A stretch of DNA of 64,000 bases, taken from positions 88,642-152,641 of the forward strand of contig JAEWJM010000009.1 of the NCBI GenBank assembly GCA_023386585.1, written 5' to 3'. The translations under genes were made by a program, and so were the position numbers. How positions within the stretch are numbered: position 1 is the first letter of the stretch; the number at the start of each line of letters is the position of its first letter. Below the pieces are notes generated by a model, which searched no databases, was not told where the DNA came from, and was given only the letters and a program-made list of their open reading frames with translations. This DNA is from Bacteroidota bacterium (GTDB lineage: Bacteria > Bacteroidota > Bacteroidia > Flavobacteriales > Flavobacteriaceae). Of this stretch, positions 51,321 to 59,390 are shown piece by piece.

Positions 51321-52082
51321 ATGGGACAGAAGACAAACCCAATTGGAAATCGACTTGGTATCATCAGGGGATGGGATTCAAACTGGTATGGTGGAAATGA
51401 TTACGGCGATAAACTTGCTGAAGATTATAAAATCAGAAAGTACATCCACGCCCGCTTATCGAAAGCTAGTGTTTCAAAAGTAATTATCGAGAGGACTCTT
51501 AAACTTGTAACCGTTACTATCACCACCGCACGTCCGGGTATCATTATCGGGAAAGGCGGCCAGGAGGTAGACAAGTTGAAAGAAGAACTTAAGAAAATTA
51601 CCGACAAGGAGATTCAGATCAACATTTTTGAAATCAAAAGGCCGGAACTTGATGCTTATCTGGTTGCAACAAGCATCGCACGTCAGATCGAAAGCAGGAT
51701 TTCATACAGAAGGGCGATTAAAATGGCAATCGCGGCTTCAATGCGTATGAATGCTGAAGGAATCAAGGTCATGATTTCAGGTCGTTTGAACGGTGCCGAG
51801 ATGGCGCGTTCGGAAGGATTTAAAGAAGGTCGTATCCCATTGTCAACTTTCAGGGCCGACATCGATTATGCACTTGCTGAAGCGCACACGACTTACGGTC
51901 GTATGGGAATCAAAGTGTGGATCATGAAAGGCGAAGTCTATGGAAAGAGAGATCTTTCCCCACTCGTAGGCATGGACAAAAAACAGTCCGGTGCCGGAGG
52001 TGGTAAAGGCGGAGACGCTCCACGCGGAGATCGCAAGCCTTTCAACAAAGACAGGAAGCCGGATGCCCGCAAAAGAAAGTAA
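51321..52082 (+). CDS. rpsC: 30S ribosomal protein S3
   Basis: 253 aa. GQKTNPIGNRLGIIRGWDSNW at the start, KH domain loop IIIGKGGQEVDKLKEEL, and the C-terminal GVKVWI-like GIKVWIMKGEVYGKRD block. A lysine/arginine/glycine-rich tail of about 35 residues follows, common in this phylum. Part of the mRNA entry helicase site. Confidence 0.98.
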   Translation: MGQKTNPIGNRLGIIRGWDSNWYGGNDYGDKLAEDYKIRKYIHARLSKASVSKVIIERTLKLVTVTITTARPGIIIGKGGQEVDKLKEELKKITDKEIQINIFEIKRPELDAYLVATSIARQIESRISYRRAIKMAIAASMRMNAEGIKVMISGRLNGAEMARSEGFKEGRIPLSTFRADIDYALAEAHTTYGRMGIKVWIMKGEVYGKRDLSPLVGMDKKQSGAGGGKGGDAPRGDRKPFNKDRKPDARKRK

Positions 52083-52102
52083 TTTACCTAAATTAAAGAA
52101 AA

Positions 52103-52528
52103 ATGTTACAGCCTAAAAGAACGAAGTACCGTAAGGTACAAAAAGGTAAAATGAAAGGGAATTCCCAAAGAGGGCACGAACTTTCAAACGGCATGTTCGG
52201 TATCAAATCTGTACACGAAACAGGAATGTTCCTGACTTCCCGCCAAATCGAGGCTGCGCGTATCGCTGCAACCCGTTTCATGAAAAGGGAAGGACAGTTG
52301 TGGATCAAGATTTTCCCGGATAAGCCGATAACCAAGAAGCCTCTTGAGGTACGTATGGGTAAAGGTAAAGGTGCCGTAGAATATTGGGCAGCCGTTGTTA
52401 AACCCGGAAGAATCATGTTTGAAGTCGGAGGAGTTCCTTTGTCAGTAGCTAAAGAAGCATTGCGTCTTGCTGCACAAAAGCTTCCGGTTAAAACCAAGTT
52501 CATCGTCGCCAGGGATTTCGAAGCATAA
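52103..52528 (+). CDS. rplP: 50S ribosomal protein L16
   Basis: 141 aa. LQPKRTKYRKVQKGKMKGNS at the start, LTSRQIEAARIAATRFMKREG and RMGKGKGAVEYWAAVVKPGR. Contacts tRNA in the A site region. Typical length. Confidence 0.98.
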   Translation: MLQPKRTKYRKVQKGKMKGNSQRGHELSNGMFGIKSVHETGMFLTSRQIEAARIAATRFMKREGQLWIKIFPDKPITKKPLEVRMGKGKGAVEYWAAVVKPGRIMFEVGGVPLSVAKEALRLAAQKLPVKTKFIVARDFEA

Positions 52529-52540
52529 TTTAAATTTATT

Positions 52541-52732
52541 ATGAAACAATCAGAAATAAAAAACCTTTCTGCAGCAGAATTGCAAGAAAAGCTTAGCCAG
52601 GCTAAGAAGAACTATGCCGACCTGAAAATGGCCCACGCTGTTTCGCCGATCGAAAATCCGCTTCAGATCAGGAGCATGAGAAGATCAGTTGCGAGACTGG
52701 CTACGGAGTTAACCAAAAGAGAGCAACAATAA
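52541..52732 (+). CDS. rpmC: 50S ribosomal protein L29
   Basis: 63 aa, mostly helical. EIKNLSAAELQEKLSQAKK at the start and NPLQIRSMRRSVARLATEL at the end are the family pattern. Lies near the tunnel exit next to L23. Confidence 0.97.
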   Translation: MKQSEIKNLSAAELQEKLSQAKKNYADLKMAHAVSPIENPLQIRSMRRSVARLATELTKREQQ

Positions 52733-52746
52733 TTGTATCTGCTAAA

Positions 52747-53007
52747 ATGGAAGATAAAAGAAATTTAAGAAAAGAGAGAATTGGTGTTGTGACCTCTAAC
52801 AAAATGGAGAAATCCATCGTTGTTGCCGAGATCAGGAAAGTAAAGCACCCTCTGTACGGTAAATTCGTTTTGAAAACGAAAAAATACCATGCACACGACG
52901 AGAAAAATGACTGCAACATTGGCGATACTGTAAGGATCAGCGAAACGCGTCCTTTGAGCAAAACCAAATGCTGGAGACTGGTTGAAATCATTGAAAGAGC
53001 TAAATAA
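52747..53007 (+). CDS. rpsQ: 30S ribosomal protein S17
   Basis: 86 aa OB-fold protein. RKERIGVVTSNKMEKSIVV and HPLYGKFVLKTKKYHAHDEK are typical, followed by CNIGDTVRISETRPLSKTKC. Primary 16S rRNA binder. Two bases to rplN. Confidence 0.97.
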   Translation: MEDKRNLRKERIGVVTSNKMEKSIVVAEIRKVKHPLYGKFVLKTKKYHAHDEKNDCNIGDTVRISETRPLSKTKCWRLVEIIERAK

Positions 53008-53009
53008 TT

Positions 53010-53378
53010 ATGGTACAACAGGAATCAAGACTAAAAGTAGCAGATAACACGGGCGCTAAGGAAGTTCTTACGATCCGCGTTTTGGGAGGTACCAAAAGAA
53101 GGTATGCCTCTGTTGGAGACAAGATTGTAGTTTCTATCAAAGATGCAACCCCGAACGGTAACGTTAAAAAAGGTGCAGTTTCTACAGCAGTAGTAGTGCG
53201 TACAAAGAAAGAGGTTAGAAGGGCTGATGGCTCGTATATCCGTTTCGATGACAATGCGTGCGTACTTCTTAACGCAGCCGGCGAAATGAGGGGAACCCGC
53301 GTTTTCGGACCGGTAGCAAGAGAACTTCGCGAGAAGCAATTCATGAAAATCGTATCACTGGCACCTGAAGTGCTTTAA
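53010..53378 (+). CDS. rplN: 50S ribosomal protein L14
   Basis: 122 aa. MVQQESRLKVADNTGAKEVL at the start, KGAVSTAVVVRTKKEVRRADG and RGTRVFGPVARELREKQFMKI at the end, all typical. Contacts the 30S in an intersubunit bridge. Confidence 0.98.
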   Translation: MVQQESRLKVADNTGAKEVLTIRVLGGTKRRYASVGDKIVVSIKDATPNGNVKKGAVSTAVVVRTKKEVRRADGSYIRFDDNACVLLNAAGEMRGTRVFGPVARELREKQFMKIVSLAPEVL

Positions 53379-53390
53379 TTTATTTTTAAG

Positions 53391-53669
53391 ATGATAAAGC
53401 TGAAAATAAAATCAGGAGACACTGTAAAGGTGATTGCCGGAGACCACAGAGGAACAACCGGAAAAGTGACACGCGTTTATCGTGAAGCCAACAAGGCAAT
53501 CGTTGAAGGTGTAAACATGGTTTCAAAACATACGAAGCCAAGCGCTAAAAATCCACAAGGTGGAATTGTAAAGAAAGAAGCTCCAATCCATATCTCAAAC
53601 CTTGCAGTGGTTGACAATGCAAAGGCGGGATCAAAGAAGGAATCTTCAAAGAAATCTAATAAAGCATAG
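53391..53669 (+). CDS. rplX: 50S ribosomal protein L24 with an altered, shortened C-terminus
   Basis: 92 aa. The KOW part is normal: KIKSGDTVKVIAGDHRGTTG, then NMVSKHTKPSAKNPQGGIV and KKEAPIHISNLAVVD. After this point most bacterial L24 proteins continue with a segment of the type RVGFR..DGKKVR before a lysine-rich end. Here the sequence goes directly to NAKAGSKKESSKKSNKA. The protein is therefore about 12 residues shorter than the usual 103-104. No frameshift would restore the missing segment. L24 starts 50S assembly at the 5' domain of 23S rRNA. Confidence 0.95.
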   Translation: MIKLKIKSGDTVKVIAGDHRGTTGKVTRVYREANKAIVEGVNMVSKHTKPSAKNPQGGIVKKEAPIHISNLAVVDNAKAGSKKESSKKSNKA

Positions 53670-53671
53670 TA

Positions 53672-54223
53672 ATGGCATATATTCCAAGACTAAAGGATGA
53701 ATATAAGAGCAGGGTCATTCCTGCACTTAAAGAAGAATTCGGTTTCAAAAACGTAATGCAGGTTCCTAAACTTGAAAAGATCGTTTTGAGCCGTGGCGTT
53801 GGAGCAGCAGTTTCCGATAAGAAACTTATCGATTACGCTGTTGACGAGCTGACCAAAATCACCGGACAGAAAGCAGTTTCAACCATTTCAAAGAAAGACG
53901 TTGCATCGTTCAAACTTAGGAAAGGTATGCCGATCGGAGCCAAAGTAACCCTTAGGGGCGACAGGATGTATGAATTCCTTGACAGGCTGATCACTTCGGC
54001 TTTGCCACGGGTTCGTGACTTCAGCGGAATCAAGGCTACAGGCTTTGACGGACGCGGAAACTATAACCTGGGTGTACTTGAGCAGATCATCTTCCCTGAA
54101 ATCGACATCGATAAAGTGAACAAGATCTCCGGAATGGACATCACCTTCGTTACTACTGCGAAAACCGATAAGGAAGCAAAATCACTGTTGGCTGAACTAG
54201 GTTTACCTTTTAAAAAGAATTAA
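53672..54223 (+). CDS. rplE: 50S ribosomal protein L5
   Basis: 183 aa. MAYIPRLKDEYKSRVIPALK, then QVPKLEKIVLSRGVGAAVSD, LRKGMPIGAKVTLRGDRMYE and NYNLGVLEQIIFPEIDIDKV. Binds 5S rRNA and bridges to the 30S head. Confidence 0.98.
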   Translation: MAYIPRLKDEYKSRVIPALKEEFGFKNVMQVPKLEKIVLSRGVGAAVSDKKLIDYAVDELTKITGQKAVSTISKKDVASFKLRKGMPIGAKVTLRGDRMYEFLDRLITSALPRVRDFSGIKATGFDGRGNYNLGVLEQIIFPEIDIDKVNKISGMDITFVTTAKTDKEAKSLLAELGLPFKKN

Positions 54224-54226
54224 GAC

Positions 54227-54496
54227 ATGGCTAAAGAATCAATGAAAGCCCGTGAGGTGAAAAGAGAAAAAACGGTAGAAAAGTACGCCGCGAAACGAAA
54301 AGCTTTGTTAGAAGCTGGAGATTACGTAGGTTTGCAAAAATTACCGAAAAACGCTTCACCTGTTCGCATGCACAACCGTTGCAAACTGACCGGAAGGCCA
54401 AGAGGTTATATGCGCCAATTCGGGATGTCACGTGTGACTTTCCGCGAAATGGCTAATCAAGGGTTGATCCCGGGAGTTAAAAAAGCAAGCTGGTAA
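54227..54496 (+). CDS. rpsN: 30S ribosomal protein S14 (zinc-independent long form)
   Basis: 89 aa. It ends CKLTGRPRGYMRQFGMSRVTF and REMANQGLIPGVKKASW. The CxxC...CxxC zinc motif of the short form is missing, so it is the C-minus type. A 217-nt gap, the longest in the operon, follows and contains type C inverted repeats. Confidence 0.97.
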   Translation: MAKESMKAREVKREKTVEKYAAKRKALLEAGDYVGLQKLPKNASPVRMHNRCKLTGRPRGYMRQFGMSRVTFREMANQGLIPGVKKASW

Positions 54497-54498
54497 CA

Positions 54499-54640
54499 AG
54501 CTTTAAGCAGTCAGCTATCGGCAGTCAGCATTGATTGCGGAAAGATGAAAGATTTAAGGTTGTTGAAATAGGCCGGTTCAGAACGAATCGTATGATTTTT
54601 TCGCGAGAGGCTCATAGCTGAAAGCTTATAGCTGACAGCT
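54499..54640 (+). repeat. Type C intergenic element between rpsN and rpsH
   Basis: Arm 54499-54529 (AGCAGTCAGCTATCGGCAG) pairs with 54610-54640 (ATAGCTGAAAGCTTATAGCT) with short regular mismatches; the loop is about 80 nt. A second imperfect pair, about 54574-54591 with 54669-54692, interleaves with it, so the two stems cannot nest simply. Confidence 0.6.
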
Positions 54641-54713
54641 CAAAAAAGTGTTCAATTGGTTTCAGGTTCAGCAGAATCGTTCGGCTGAAAACCGTTACCG
54701 CAATTTAATAAAT

Positions 54714-55112
54714 ATGTATACAGATCCAATTGCGGATTATTTGACAAGGGTGCGCAACGCAGTAGCGGCAAACCACAAAGTCGTTGAAATTCCTGCTTCG
54801 AACATGAAGAAGGAAATCACAAAAATCCTTTTCGATCAGGGTTATATCCTGAGCTACAAATTTGATGATTCGTCCGTTCAAGGCACCATCAAAATCGCGC
54901 TGAAATATGACAAAGAGACTAAAGAGTCTGTCATCAAAGATCTTCAGCGAATCAGTAAACCAGGTCTGCGTAAATATGCAGGTTCTTCCGAAATACCAAG
55001 AATCCTTAACGGATTGGGAATCGCGATTGTTTCGACTTCAAGAGGTCTGATGACCGGAAAGATGGCGAAACAACTCAATGTTGGTGGTGAAGTAATCTGT
55101 TACGTATACTAA
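54714..55112 (+). CDS. rpsH: 30S ribosomal protein S8
   Basis: 132 aa from the ATG at 54714, starting YTDPIADYLTRVRNAVAANH, the family N-terminus; an upstream in-frame start at 54648 lies within the intergenic element and adds unrelated residues. The end EIPRILNGLGIAIVSTSRGL and GGEVICYVY is typical. In E. coli S8 regulates the spc operon; unknown here. Confidence 0.97.
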   Translation: MYTDPIADYLTRVRNAVAANHKVVEIPASNMKKEITKILFDQGYILSYKFDDSSVQGTIKIALKYDKETKESVIKDLQRISKPGLRKYAGSSEIPRILNGLGIAIVSTSRGLMTGKMAKQLNVGGEVICYVY

Positions 55113-55126
55113 TAAAAGACCAAGAA

Positions 55127-55669
55127 ATGTCAAGAATAGGTAAAAATCCAGTATCGATACCGGCAGGAGTAACAGTTGATGTTGCCGAAGGAATCATTAC
55201 TGTTAAAGGTAAATTAGGCCAGCTTACACAGGAATATTCAGATGTTACAATAACAATTGAAGATAATCAGGTGCTGGTTGAAAGGTCATCCGACTCAAAG
55301 GACCAAAGGGCTAAACACGGATTGTACAGGTCATTGATCAACAACATGATCGTTGGCGTTTCTACCGGGTTTACAAAAGAACTTGAATTGGTGGGTGTTG
55401 GTTACAGGGCGTCAAACCAGGGACAAAAACTGGATCTAGCTCTTGGATTCTCACACAACATCGTACTCGAAATTGCACCCGAAGTAAAACTGGAAACAGT
55501 TTCTGAAAAAGGTAAAAACCCGATCGTTAAACTGTCATCTTTCGACAAGCAGTTGCTTGGCCAGGTTGCAGCGAAAATCAGGGGATTCCGTAAGCCTGAA
55601 CCGTACAAAGGAAAAGGCGTCAAGTTCGTTGGAGAAGTATTAAGAAGAAAAGCAGGTAAATCAGCTTAA
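55127..55669 (+). CDS. rplF: 50S ribosomal protein L6
   Basis: 180 aa, two repeats of the L6 fold. SRIGKNPVSIPAGVTVDVAE at the start and RKPEPYKGKGVKFVGEVLRR at the end. Lies near the factor-binding site. Confidence 0.98.
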   Translation: MSRIGKNPVSIPAGVTVDVAEGIITVKGKLGQLTQEYSDVTITIEDNQVLVERSSDSKDQRAKHGLYRSLINNMIVGVSTGFTKELELVGVGYRASNQGQKLDLALGFSHNIVLEIAPEVKLETVSEKGKNPIVKLSSFDKQLLGQVAAKIRGFRKPEPYKGKGVKFVGEVLRRKAGKSA

Positions 55670-55681
55670 AAAATTTAGACT

Positions 55682-56035
55682 ATGTCATTAACTAAATCTG
55701 ACAGAAGACAGAGGATCCGTTTCAGGATCAGAAAAATTGTAAGCGGTACAGCTGCAAAGCCGAGACTTTCCGTATTCAGAAGCAATAAGGAAATCTATGC
55801 GCAGCTGATTGACGACCTTAACGGCGTAACCTTGCTTTCTGCATCTTCAAGGGAAAAAGGAATTACCAAGGAAGGTACTAATGTCGAAATCGCCGCAGCA
55901 GTTGGTAAACTGGTAGCAGAAAAAGCGCTTAAGGCAGGAATCGAGAACGTTACCTTTGACAGGGGCGGATACCTGTACCACGGCCGTGTTCAATCATTAG
56001 CAGAAGGCGCAAGGGCTGCCGGACTTAAATTCTAA
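55682..56035 (+). CDS. rplR: 50S ribosomal protein L18
   Basis: 117 aa. RRQRIRFRIRKIVSGTAAKPRLSV-type start, then FRSNKEIYAQLIDD and FDRGGYLYHGRVQSLAEGAR at the end. Binds 5S rRNA with L5. Confidence 0.98.
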   Translation: MSLTKSDRRQRIRFRIRKIVSGTAAKPRLSVFRSNKEIYAQLIDDLNGVTLLSASSREKGITKEGTNVEIAAAVGKLVAEKALKAGIENVTFDRGGYLYHGRVQSLAEGARAAGLKF

Positions 56036-56041
56036 GATATT

Positions 56042-56566
56042 ATGTATCATAAATACAAAAACGTAGAAATGGTAAAACCAAGCGGACTTGAACTGAAAGA
56101 CCGTCTGGTAAGTGTAAACCGTGTTACCAAAGTTACAAAAGGAGGAAGGGCTTTCGGCTTTTCTGCCATTGTAGTTGTTGGAGATGAGAACGGAGTGGTT
56201 GGCCACGGTCTAGGAAAGTCGAAAGACGTTTCTGAAGCTATCGCTAAAGCTGTTGAAGACGCAAAAAAGAACCTGGTAAAGATTCCTTTGAGCGGACATT
56301 CAGTTCCACACGAACAAAAAGGTAAATTCGGCGGAGCACGCGTATTTTTGATGCCAGCTTCACACGGTACCGGAGTTATCGCCGGTGGTGCGGTACGCTC
56401 GGTACTTGAATCTGTCGGAATCCACGACGTATTGTCAAAATCTCAAGGATCTTCAAACCCGCACAACGTGGTTAAAGCGACTTTCGATGCATTGCTGCAA
56501 ATGAGAAGCGCACACACCATCGCCAAGCAAAGGGGAGTTTCTCTTGAAAAAGTGTTTAAAGGTTAA
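56042..56566 (+). CDS. rpsE: 30S ribosomal protein S5
   Basis: 174 aa. The double-stranded RNA-binding-like part is RLVSVNRVTKVTKGGRAFGF and VVVGDENGVVGHGLGKSKDV; the C-terminal half has GTGVIAGGAVRSVLESVGIH. Helps at the mRNA entry site with S3 and S4. A slightly later ATG (codon 10) is an alternative start; family length fits either. Confidence 0.97.
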   Translation: MYHKYKNVEMVKPSGLELKDRLVSVNRVTKVTKGGRAFGFSAIVVVGDENGVVGHGLGKSKDVSEAIAKAVEDAKKNLVKIPLSGHSVPHEQKGKFGGARVFLMPASHGTGVIAGGAVRSVLESVGIHDVLSKSQGSSNPHNVVKATFDALLQMRSAHTIAKQRGVSLEKVFKG

Positions 56567-56576
56567 TTCAGGAATT

Positions 56577-56759
56577 ATGGCTAAGTTATTAGTAAAACAG
56601 GTTCGGAGCAAAATCAATTGCCCGCTTACCCAAAAAAGAGGTCTGGAAGCTCTTGGGCTTCGCAAAATGGGCCAGGTAGTAGTGCATGAGTCAAATCCTG
56701 CAATCCTTGGGATGATAAACAAAGTTAAACATCTGGTTTCCGTAGAGGAAGCCAAATAA
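56577..56759 (+). CDS. rpmD: 50S ribosomal protein L30
   Basis: 60 aa from the ATG at 56577. KLLVKQVRSKINCPLTQKRG and LEALGLRKMGQVVVHESNPA are typical for the short bacterial form. An upstream in-frame start lies inside rpsE and is not needed. Confidence 0.96.
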   Translation: MAKLLVKQVRSKINCPLTQKRGLEALGLRKMGQVVVHESNPAILGMINKVKHLVSVEEAK

Positions 56760-56772
56760 CAAATAATACGAA

Positions 56773-57225
56773 ATGAATTTAAGTAACTTACAGCCTGCTG
56801 AAGGTTCTACGCACAACCAAAACAAGCGTGTCGGCCGCGGTGAAGGTTCCGGAAAAGGCGGAACTGCTGCACGTGGACACAAAGGTGCAAAGTCGCGTTC
56901 AGGTTATTCGAAGAAAATCGGATTTGAAGGCGGACAAATGCCACTACAAAGGCGTGTTCCTAAATTTGGCTTCAAGAACATCAACCGTAAAGAATACGAA
57001 GGTGTTAATCTTGATACGCTTCAGTCATTAGTAGATAACGGAATGATCACTGATACAGCTGATATGGCTGCATTCATCAGCAATCGCCTGGCTACTAAGA
57101 ATGAAATCGTGAAGATCCTCGGAAGAGGCGAGCTTAAAGCCAAATTGACAGTGACCGCTCACAAATTTACCGCTACAGCGAAGGCAGCTATCGAAGCAGC
57201 CGGTGGCGAGGCCGTAACTATATAA
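56773..57225 (+). CDS. rplO: 50S ribosomal protein L15
   Basis: 150 aa. NLSNLQPAEGSTHNQNKRVG and the glycine-rich GRGEGSGKGGTAARGHKGAK loop, then GFEGGQMPLQRRVPKFGFKN, all typical. Late assembly protein of the 50S centre. Confidence 0.98.
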   Translation: MNLSNLQPAEGSTHNQNKRVGRGEGSGKGGTAARGHKGAKSRSGYSKKIGFEGGQMPLQRRVPKFGFKNINRKEYEGVNLDTLQSLVDNGMITDTADMAAFISNRLATKNEIVKILGRGELKAKLTVTAHKFTATAKAAIEAAGGEAVTI

Positions 57226-57238
57226 TCGTATAGGTAAC

Positions 57239-58582
57239 ATGAAGAAATTTTTTGAAGGGATAGCCAACGTCTGGAAGATTGAGGAATTAAAAAACAGGAT
57301 ACTCTGGACACTGGGTCTTCTTGTCGTTTACCGTTTTGGTGCGCACGTAACCCTTCCGGGTATCGACGCTGCGCAATTGGGCGGCCTCGCCGGACAGACA
57401 AAGAATGGTATCGGTTCGATTCTCGATATGTTTACCGGAGGTTCGTTCTCAAAAGCTTCAGTTTTTGCTCTTGGCATCATGCCTTACATCTCGGCCTCGA
57501 TTGTGGTCCAGTTGATGGGTATAGCGATCCCTTACCTGCAAAAGCTGCAGAAAGAAGGCGAAAGCGGCAGGAAGAAGATCAACCAGATCACACGCTGGCT
57601 GACAATCATCATCTGCTTGGTCCAGGCGCCGGGATATATCTACAACCTTTACAGGACTTTGCCTTCATCAGCATTCCTTCTTGGGTTTGATTCGTTCTCA
57701 TTCCTGTTCTCTTCAGTTATCATACTCGTTACGGGAACCATCTTCGCAATGTGGCTTGGAGAAAAGATTACAGACAAAGGTATCGGTAACGGTATCTCCC
57801 TGTTGATCATGATCGGGATCCTTGCAAGGCTTCCACAAGCGTTCATCCAGGAATTTACAACTCGTGTAACCAATAACAACGGTGGACCGATGCTATTGGT
57901 GATCGAAATCATCCTTTGGCTTCTCGTTATCATCGCGTGCGTCTTACTAGTTATGGCAGTCCGCAAGATCCAGGTGCAATACGCACGGAGAACGGTTTCA
58001 GGTGATTTTGAAAAAGACCTTAATGGCAGCAGGCAGTGGATTCCACTAAAACTGAATGCCTCAGGTGTAATGCCAATCATCTTTGCACAGGCTATCATGT
58101 TCATTCCGGCAGCGCTTGCAGGCCTGTCGAATTCTGAAGCGTCGCAAACCGTTGCAGGCACTTTCAGCAATATGTTTGGATTCTGGTACAACCTGGTGTT
58201 TGCGCTCTTAATTATAGTATTCACGTACTTCTATACTGCAATTACGGTTCCGACCAATAAAATGGCCGACGACCTTAAAAGAAGCGGCGGATTCATTCCG
58301 GGAACACGTCCCGGCATTGAAACTTCCGAATTGCTGGATAGGATTATGTCACTTATAACATTCCCTGGTGCGGTATTCCTTGCACTGATTGCCGTGTTCC
58401 CGGCCGTCGTGGTAAGCGTATTTAACGTACAACAGTCATGGGCTATGTTCTACGGTGGTACTTCGCTGATAATTATGGTCGGAGTTGCGATCGATACAAT
58501 TCAGCAAATCAATTCATACCTGCTTAACAAGCATTATGACGGACTGATGAAAACCGGTAAAAACAGAAAAGCTGTAGCTTAA
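57239..58582 (+). CDS. secY: Preprotein translocase channel subunit SecY
   Basis: 447 aa with ten membrane helices. Near the start it has NRILWTLGLLVVYRFGAHVTLPG, and the plug region contains GGSFSKASVFALGIMPYISA. Also visible are the helix-loop AMWLGEKITDKGIGNGISL and the cytoplasmic loop before helix 9 (FIPGTRPGIETSELLDRIM). It forms the Sec channel in the inner membrane. It is followed after 4 nt by infA, without the adk or map genes common at this place. Confidence 0.98.
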   Translation: MKKFFEGIANVWKIEELKNRILWTLGLLVVYRFGAHVTLPGIDAAQLGGLAGQTKNGIGSILDMFTGGSFSKASVFALGIMPYISASIVVQLMGIAIPYLQKLQKEGESGRKKINQITRWLTIIICLVQAPGYIYNLYRTLPSSAFLLGFDSFSFLFSSVIILVTGTIFAMWLGEKITDKGIGNGISLLIMIGILARLPQAFIQEFTTRVTNNNGGPMLLVIEIILWLLVIIACVLLVMAVRKIQVQYARRTVSGDFEKDLNGSRQWIPLKLNASGVMPIIFAQAIMFIPAALAGLSNSEASQTVAGTFSNMFGFWYNLVFALLIIVFTYFYTAITVPTNKMADDLKRSGGFIPGTRPGIETSELLDRIMSLITFPGAVFLALIAVFPAVVVSVFNVQQSWAMFYGGTSLIIMVGVAIDTIQQINSYLLNKHYDGLMKTGKNRKAVA

Positions 58583-58586
58583 TTAT

Positions 58587-58802
58587 ATGGCAAAACAATC
58601 GGCAATAGAACAGGACGGATCCATAATCGAAGCATTGTCAAACGCAATGTTCCGTGTTGAGCTTGAGAACGGACATATCGTGATCGCACACATTTCAGGA
58701 AAGATGCGCATGCACTACATCAAATTGTTACCAGGTGACAAGGTGAAACTGGAAATGAGCCCCTACGATTTGTCAAAAGCAAGAATTACTTATAGATATT
58801 AA
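58587..58802 (+). CDS. infA: Translation initiation factor IF-1
   Basis: 71 aa OB-fold protein. KQSAIEQDGSIIEALSNAMF, VELENGHIVIAHISGKMRMH and LLPGDKVKLEMSPYDLSKAR are the full family pattern. Binds the A site of the 30S during initiation. Confidence 0.98.
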   Translation: MAKQSAIEQDGSIIEALSNAMFRVELENGHIVIAHISGKMRMHYIKLLPGDKVKLEMSPYDLSKARITYRY

Positions 58803-58805
58803 ATA

Positions 58806-58880
58806 AGCGGTCAGCGGTTAGCTGTCAGCAGTCAGCCAAAAACTGATAGCTGAAAGCTGAAAGCTGAAGGCTGAAAGCTA
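58806..58880 (+). repeat. Type C intergenic element between infA and rpmJ
   Basis: The left arm (58806-58836) repeats the word TCAGC at spacing 7-8; the right arm (58842-58880) repeats GCTGAAA. The TCAGC/GCTGA blocks pair and the 2-3 bases between them do not. The loop is about 5 nt. The right arm ends 7 nt before the rpmJ ATG, so the folded form could affect its start. Confidence 0.65.
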
Positions 58881-58887
58881 AAAAAAA

Positions 58888-59004
58888 ATGAAAGTAAGAG
58901 CATCAGTTAAGAAAAGAAGTGCCGAGTGCGTGATCGTGCGCCGCAAAGGCAGGTTGTATGTAATCAACAAAAAAAATCCGAGATTTAAACAAAGACAAGG
59001 ATAA
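58888..59004 (+). CDS. rpmJ: 50S ribosomal protein L36 (zinc-independent form)
   Basis: A 38-aa protein: start MKVRASVKKRSAECVIVRRK, end NKKNPRFKQRQG. Only one of the four zinc ligands of the C-plus form remains (Cys14), so it is the C-minus type. An A8 run precedes the ATG. It is followed by rpsM after 2 nt. Confidence 0.97.
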   Translation: MKVRASVKKRSAECVIVRRKGRLYVINKKNPRFKQRQG

Positions 59005-59006
59005 TT

Positions 59007-59381
59007 ATGGCAAGAATAGCAGGGGTAGACATCCCGAAAAACAAAAGAGGAGTTATCGCTTTGACCTATATCTTCGGAATCGGAAAAAGCAGGGCCAGCG
59101 AAATTCTCGCTAAAGCAAATGTAAGCGAAGACATTAAAGTCCAGGACTGGAATGACGAGCAAATCGGTGCAATCCGTGATGCAGTGTCTTACTTTAAAAT
59201 CGAAGGTGAGTTGCGTTCTGAAATTTCACTAAACATCAAACGTTTGATGGATATCGGTTGCTACCGTGGAATCCGCCACAGATCTGGCCTTCCATTGCGC
59301 GGTCAACGCACCAAAAACAATTCGAGGACAAGAAAAGGCAAGAGAAAAACTGTTGCTAACAAGAAAAAAGCAACTAAATAA
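59007..59381 (+). CDS. rpsM: 30S ribosomal protein S13
   Basis: 124 aa. RIAGVDIPKNKRGVIALTYI, the helix-two-turn part FGIGKSRASEILAKANV, and CYRGIRHRSGLPLRGQRTKN with a lysine-rich tail. Contacts the P-site tRNA and L5. Confidence 0.98.
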   Translation: MARIAGVDIPKNKRGVIALTYIFGIGKSRASEILAKANVSEDIKVQDWNDEQIGAIRDAVSYFKIEGELRSEISLNIKRLMDIGCYRGIRHRSGLPLRGQRTKNNSRTRKGKRKTVANKKKATK

Positions 59382-59390
59382 TAAGTAGTA

